Of a DNA stretch of 64,000 nucleotides, positions 61,065-64,000 are shown one piece after another. Source of the DNA: Actinomycetota bacterium (GTDB taxonomy: Bacteria > Actinomycetota > Thermoleophilia > Gaiellales > Gaiellaceae); contig CANFDS010000005.1 of assembly GCA_947445525.1 (NCBI GenBank), positions 1-64,000 on the forward strand. Reading direction: 5' to 3'. The first letter of the stretch is position 1; each line of letters starts with the position of its first letter. Made by a program: the position numbers and the translations under genes. The notes beneath the pieces were generated by a model, which worked only from the letters and a program-made list of their open reading frames with translations, searched no databases and had not been told where the DNA came from.

Positions 61065-62173
61065 GCGACGTCGTCGACCTCTTCGTCGAGCTCGCCGCGA
61101 TCGCGAGCCCGAGCGGGGAAGAGCGCGCCGCGGCCGAGGCTGTCGCCCGCTACCTGCGGGGGCTCGGCCTCACCGTCAGGGAAGACGACGCGGGCAGCCG
61201 GATCGGCTCCAACTGCGGGAACCTCATCTGCACGCTGCCCGCGACCGCACTTGGCACGCCCATCTTCCTGTGCGCGCACCTCGACACCGTGCCGCCCGCC
61301 GGGCCGCTGCAGCCGGTCGTCGCCGACGGCTTCGTGCGCAATGCGGGCGGCACGATCCTCGGGGCCGACAACAAGGCGGCGATCGCCGCGATGCTCGAGG
61401 CGGTGCGCCGCATTGTCGTCGAGCGGCGGCCTCACGCCGGCATCGAGCTGCTGTTCACGCTGCAGGAGGAGGTCTCACTCGGCGGAGCGCGCGAGCTCGA
61501 CCTCGACAGCGTCGTTGCAACGGTGGGCTTCGTCTACGACCAGACAGGGCCGATCGGCGAGATCATCCTCGGCGCACCGCACCAGGGCGCCGTCGACCTC
61601 ACCTTTCACGGCCGCGCTGCGCATGCGGGCATCGCCCCCGAGGAAGGCCGGTCGGCGATCGCGGCGGCAGCGCGCACGATCGCGGCGCTTCGCCTCGGCC
61701 GCCTCGACGACGAGACGACTGCCAGCGTCGGCCTGATCGCCGGCGGAACCGCGCGGAACGTCGTGCCGGAACGCTGCTCCGTCTCGGTCGACGTCCGCTC
61801 GCACGACGCGGCCAAGCTGGCGGCGCTCGTCCAGGAGGTCATGGACGCCGCCGCGTTCGCAGCCAACGCCGCGGGGTGCACGCTGGACGCACACGTCCAG
61901 GAGACCGCGCCTGGCTACCGCTTTGCCCCCGACATCCCCGCGATCCGCCTCGCGCAGAGCGCGCTCACGCGCGCCGGGTACGAGCCGCGGCTCGCCCTCA
62001 CCGGCGGCGGCGCCGACGCGAACGCCTTCAACCAGCGCGCCCGCCAGTGTGTAAACCTCTCCAACGGCATGGCCGACATCCACTCTCCTGGTGAGCACAT
62101 CGCGGTCGCCGACCTCGAGGGGATGATCGAGGTCACGCTCGCGCTCGTGGACGTCGCCCGCGAGGGCGGCTGA
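61061..62173 (+). CDS. M20/peptidase T-like metallopeptidase, probable CTG start
   Basis: 370 residues if CTG 61061 is the start. The start is forced: an in-frame TGA lies just upstream and no ATG, GTG or TTG occurs before the catalytic motif FLCAHLDTVPP; the first GTG (61289) would delete it. CTG 61061-61063 overlaps the cupin TGA as CTGA, the same 4-nt arrangement as the GTGA starts in this window. Other family residues: ILGADNKAAIAAML (Asp-Asn-Lys), LFTLQEEVSLGGA (Glu-Glu), GRAAHAGIAPEEG, and MADIHSPGEHIAV (His). It cleaves di- or tripeptides or related amide bonds; substrate unknown. Confidence 0.82.
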   Translation: MSDVVDLFVELAAIASPSGEERAAAEAVARYLRGLGLTVREDDAGSRIGSNCGNLICTLPATALGTPIFLCAHLDTVPPAGPLQPVVADGFVRNAGGTILGADNKAAIAAMLEAVRRIVVERRPHAGIELLFTLQEEVSLGGARELDLDSVVATVGFVYDQTGPIGEIILGAPHQGAVDLTFHGRAAHAGIAPEEGRSAIAAAARTIAALRLGRLDDETTASVGLIAGGTARNVVPERCSVSVDVRSHDAAKLAALVQEVMDAAAFAANAAGCTLDAHVQETAPGYRFAPDIPAIRLAQSALTRAGYEPRLALTGGGADANAFNQRARQCVNLSNGMADIHSPGEHIAVADLEGMIEVTLALVDVAREGG

Positions 62174-63208
62174 GTGGCCGCGACCCTTCACCGCGGAAGG
62201 GTCACCACGATCGCAGAGCGTCACCCCGGGTTCGTGCGCCTCACCGTTGACGGTGTCTCCTGCATCGCGTATCCGCCGCTGACGGGGCCGGTCGCGGTCG
62301 GTGATGAAGTTGTCGTCAACGTGCAGGCACGCCAGCTCCGGCTGGGATCGGGCGGGTTCGACGTGCTCGTGGTCAACCTGACGCGCGGGCTCGGGCTCGC
62401 CCCCGACGCCGGCGCGCACGTGATGACGCTGCCGTACACGCCGCTGCAGGCAGCCGTACGCCAGCTCGAGGAGGACGAGCCCGGTGGTCGGATCGACGAG
62501 GGAGCCGGGCCGGGGGCGCCGCTCGACGGCCTGCCCGTGGTGTGCTGCTCGCTGCACGCCCAGCTGGTACCGGTCTGCGCGGGCCTGGGCGAGGGGCTGC
62601 GCGTCGCGTACGTCCAGCTCGGGGGCGGGGCGCTGCCGGTGGCGCTCTCCGATGCTGTGCGGACGCTGCAGGCGCGCGGGCTGCTGGAGGCCGTGGTGGC
62701 CGTCGCGCCGTGCTTCGGCGGTGACGCTCAGGCGGTGTCGGTGGCGACGGCGCTTGCCTGGGCCGGGGCGCAGGGCTTCGACGTCGCCGTCTGTGGCATC
62801 GGCCCCGGGGTCGTCGGAACGGGCAGCCGCTACGGGCACGGCGGCCTCGCAGTCGCCGAGGCGGCCAACGCTGCCGTCGCGCTCCGCGGCCGCGCCGTCG
62901 TCGCCGCGCGCGTCTCGGGTGCCGACCCGCGCAAGCGGCATCGGGGGCTCTCGCACCACACCCGCTCGGCGCTCGAGCTGAGCCTCGGCGACACCCTCGT
63001 CGCCTGGCCGGCCGGGGCACCGCATCCGGCCGCGCTGCCGGGCCGGGCCACGTTGCGCGAGGTCGATGCGACCGGGTGGGCCGCGGCCTGTGCCGGGCTG
63101 CCGCTCGCCCACATGGGCCGGGGGCCGGACGACGACCCGGACTTCTTCGCGGCGGCGTACGCCGCCGGCCGACTCGCCCGGGAGCTCGCCGGGGAGCTCG
63201 CCAGATGA
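62174..63208 (+). CDS. DUF3866-family protein
   Basis: 344 residues. It starts AATLHRGRVTTIAERHPGFV, then an OB-like stretch (GDEVVVNVQARQLRLGSGGF), VLVVNLTRGLG, HVMTLPYTPLQAAV, PVVCCSLHAQLVPVCAG, and CGIGPGVVGTGSRYGHGGLAVAEAAN, which is the DUF3866 pattern. The family is found in Gram-positive bacteria and actinobacteria near nudix or peptidase genes; its function is unknown. GTG 62174 directly follows the upstream TGA. The downstream nudix gene overlaps it by ATGA. Confidence 0.85.
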   Translation: MAATLHRGRVTTIAERHPGFVRLTVDGVSCIAYPPLTGPVAVGDEVVVNVQARQLRLGSGGFDVLVVNLTRGLGLAPDAGAHVMTLPYTPLQAAVRQLEEDEPGGRIDEGAGPGAPLDGLPVVCCSLHAQLVPVCAGLGEGLRVAYVQLGGGALPVALSDAVRTLQARGLLEAVVAVAPCFGGDAQAVSVATALAWAGAQGFDVAVCGIGPGVVGTGSRYGHGGLAVAEAANAAVALRGRAVVAARVSGADPRKRHRGLSHHTRSALELSLGDTLVAWPAGAPHPAALPGRATLREVDATGWAAACAGLPLAHMGRGPDDDPDFFAAAYAAGRLARELAGELAR

Positions 63209-63834
63209 GCGCCGACGGCGCGCCTCCGGGCCGCGGCTCACGCCTGGCGCCCTCCGCTCCGCCACCGTACCCAGGCAGCCCTGCCCTGGCCGACGGAGGC
63301 CCTGTGCCCGACTCCGCAGAGCTGCTCTTCGCCGGACACATCATCGACCTGACGGTCGAGCAGTGGGGCTCGAACGAGCGCGAGATCATCGGCCACCCCG
63401 GCGCCGTCGCGATCGTGCCGATCGACCGCGACGGCAACGTCGTGCTCGTCCGCCAGCTGCGCGAGGCGACGCGGCGCCGGCTGCTCGAGCTGCCGGCCGG
63501 CGGGCTCAAGCCCGGGGAGGAGCCGCTGCCGTGCGGCCGTCGCGAGCTGGCCGAGGAGACCGGCCTGGTGGGCGGCCTCTGGACGCACGCGACGACGTTC
63601 TGGACGACGCCGGGGTTCTGCCGCGAGCTGATGTGGCTCTACTACGCCGAGGGCGTCGAGCCGGGCGAGCGCTGGACGGAGCCCGACCCCGACGAGGAGC
63701 TCGAGGTGGTGCGCTGGCCGCTCGCCGAGGTCGCTGCCCGGCTCGGCGAGATCGAGGATCTGAAGACCCTCGCCGGCCTCCTGCTCTATCTGCGTGACCG
63801 CAGCGGCCCGACAGGTAGCGTTCCCGCTCGATGA
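63205..63834 (+). CDS. nudF: Nudix hydrolase, ADP-ribose pyrophosphatase type
   Basis: 209 residues. The Nudix box GGLKPGEEPLPCGRRELAEETGL fits Gx5Ex7REUxEExGU exactly, and the N-terminal dimerisation strands (AGHIIDLTVEQWGSNEREII, IVPIDRDGNVVLVRQLREA) match ADP-ribose pyrophosphatases. It hydrolyses ADP-ribose or similar nucleoside diphosphates. The first 35 residues are Pro/Gly-rich and extra. ATGA overlaps join it to DUF3866 before and to ald after. A TAGCGT box 9 nt before the ald start lies inside its 3' end. Confidence 0.9.
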   Translation: MSADGAPPGRGSRLAPSAPPPYPGSPALADGGPVPDSAELLFAGHIIDLTVEQWGSNEREIIGHPGAVAIVPIDRDGNVVLVRQLREATRRRLLELPAGGLKPGEEPLPCGRRELAEETGLVGGLWTHATTFWTTPGFCRELMWLYYAEGVEPGERWTEPDPDEELEVVRWPLAEVAARLGEIEDLKTLAGLLLYLRDRSGPTGSVPAR

Positions 63835-64000
63835 GAGTCGCGGTCGTCAGAGAGATCAAGAGCGACGAGTACCGCGTCGCCCTCACCCCGGCCGGTGCGA
63901 GCGAGCTCGTGCGGCGCGGTCACGACGTGCTCGTCGAGACGGGCGCCGGCCTCGGCTCACGCTTCTCCGACGCGGCCTACGTGGCCGTCGGCGCTCGCAT
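63831..64000 (+). CDS. ald: alanine dehydrogenase, 5' end only
   Basis: The window ends after about 56 codons. MRVAVVREIKSDEYRVALTP is the N-terminus of alanine dehydrogenase / PntA-type proteins, with the conserved Arg (in YRVALTP) and Lys-adjacent pyruvate-binding residues, followed by GASELVRRGHDVLVETGAG. Alanine dehydrogenase interconverts alanine and pyruvate with NAD. The nudix gene upstream overlaps by 4 nt (ATGA). Distinguishing it from NAD(P) transhydrogenase subunit alpha would need the rest of the gene. Confidence 0.88.
   Translation, partial: MRVAVVREIKSDEYRVALTPAGASELVRRGHDVLVETGAGLGSRFSDAAYVAVGAR

Overview
The window is about 70 percent GC, with dense genes, GTG/ATG starts and many 4-nt start/stop overlaps (GTGA, ATGA). 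Gene content points to Actinomycetota: two luciferase-like (probably F420-dependent) oxidoreductases, SteA/SteB-type division proteins beside recN, and an AroK-AroB fusion. The order hisS-aspS-mnmA-DUF948-alaS-ruvX-mltG-aroE-aroC-aroKB-aroQ-pepP-efp-accC-nusB-ispA-tlyA-nadK-recN-pyrG-nudix-ald suggests a Thermoleophilia (Gaiellales/Solirubrobacterales)-like lineage; that placement is inference.

Layout. 1-15 kb is mostly accessory metabolism: end of a PuuE-like deacetylase, a frameshifted cupin, nitronate monooxygenase, a hotdog thioesterase, threonine synthase-like protein, metX-metY and a CoA-binding protein, a thiolase, two luciferase-like oxidoreductases, a secreted protein, two metallo-beta-lactamase-fold proteins, an OsmC-family protein and an HDOD-GGDEF regulator. 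15-25 kb holds tRNA-Gln, an HD-domain protein, a heterodimeric ABC exporter pair, a uracil-DNA glycosylase, damaged methyltransferases and glutamate formimidoyltransferase. 25-37 kb is translation (hisS, aspS, mnmA, alaS) plus ruvX, mltG and aroE. 37.5-39.8 kb is a decayed surface-protein gene. 40-49 kb carries the shikimate genes, pepP, efp and a biotin carboxylase pair. 48.6-64 kb runs nusB to ald, with a division/envelope block (recN, steA, SRPBCC, steB, a glycosyltransferase/MraY-like fusion) before pyrG.

The strongest unusual signal is at 12777-13247. The OsmC-family frame is interrupted by a TGA exactly where the second redox cysteine belongs. The frame continues 26 sense codons to a TAG, and a hairpin closely resembling the E. 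coli fdhF SECIS follows the TGA. I call it a selenoprotein. Other items: at least 17 genes have a TANNNT box 6-8 nt before the start codon (leaderless transcription); a carboxyltransferase-BCCP fusion has lost its catalytic residues; a methyltransferase lacks its SAM-binding motif; two genes probably start with CTG; and a 22-bp inverted repeat has arms about 116 bp apart. Reading-frame damage is confined to accessory loci, while about 45 kb of housekeeping genes is intact, which favours real gene decay over sequencing error.
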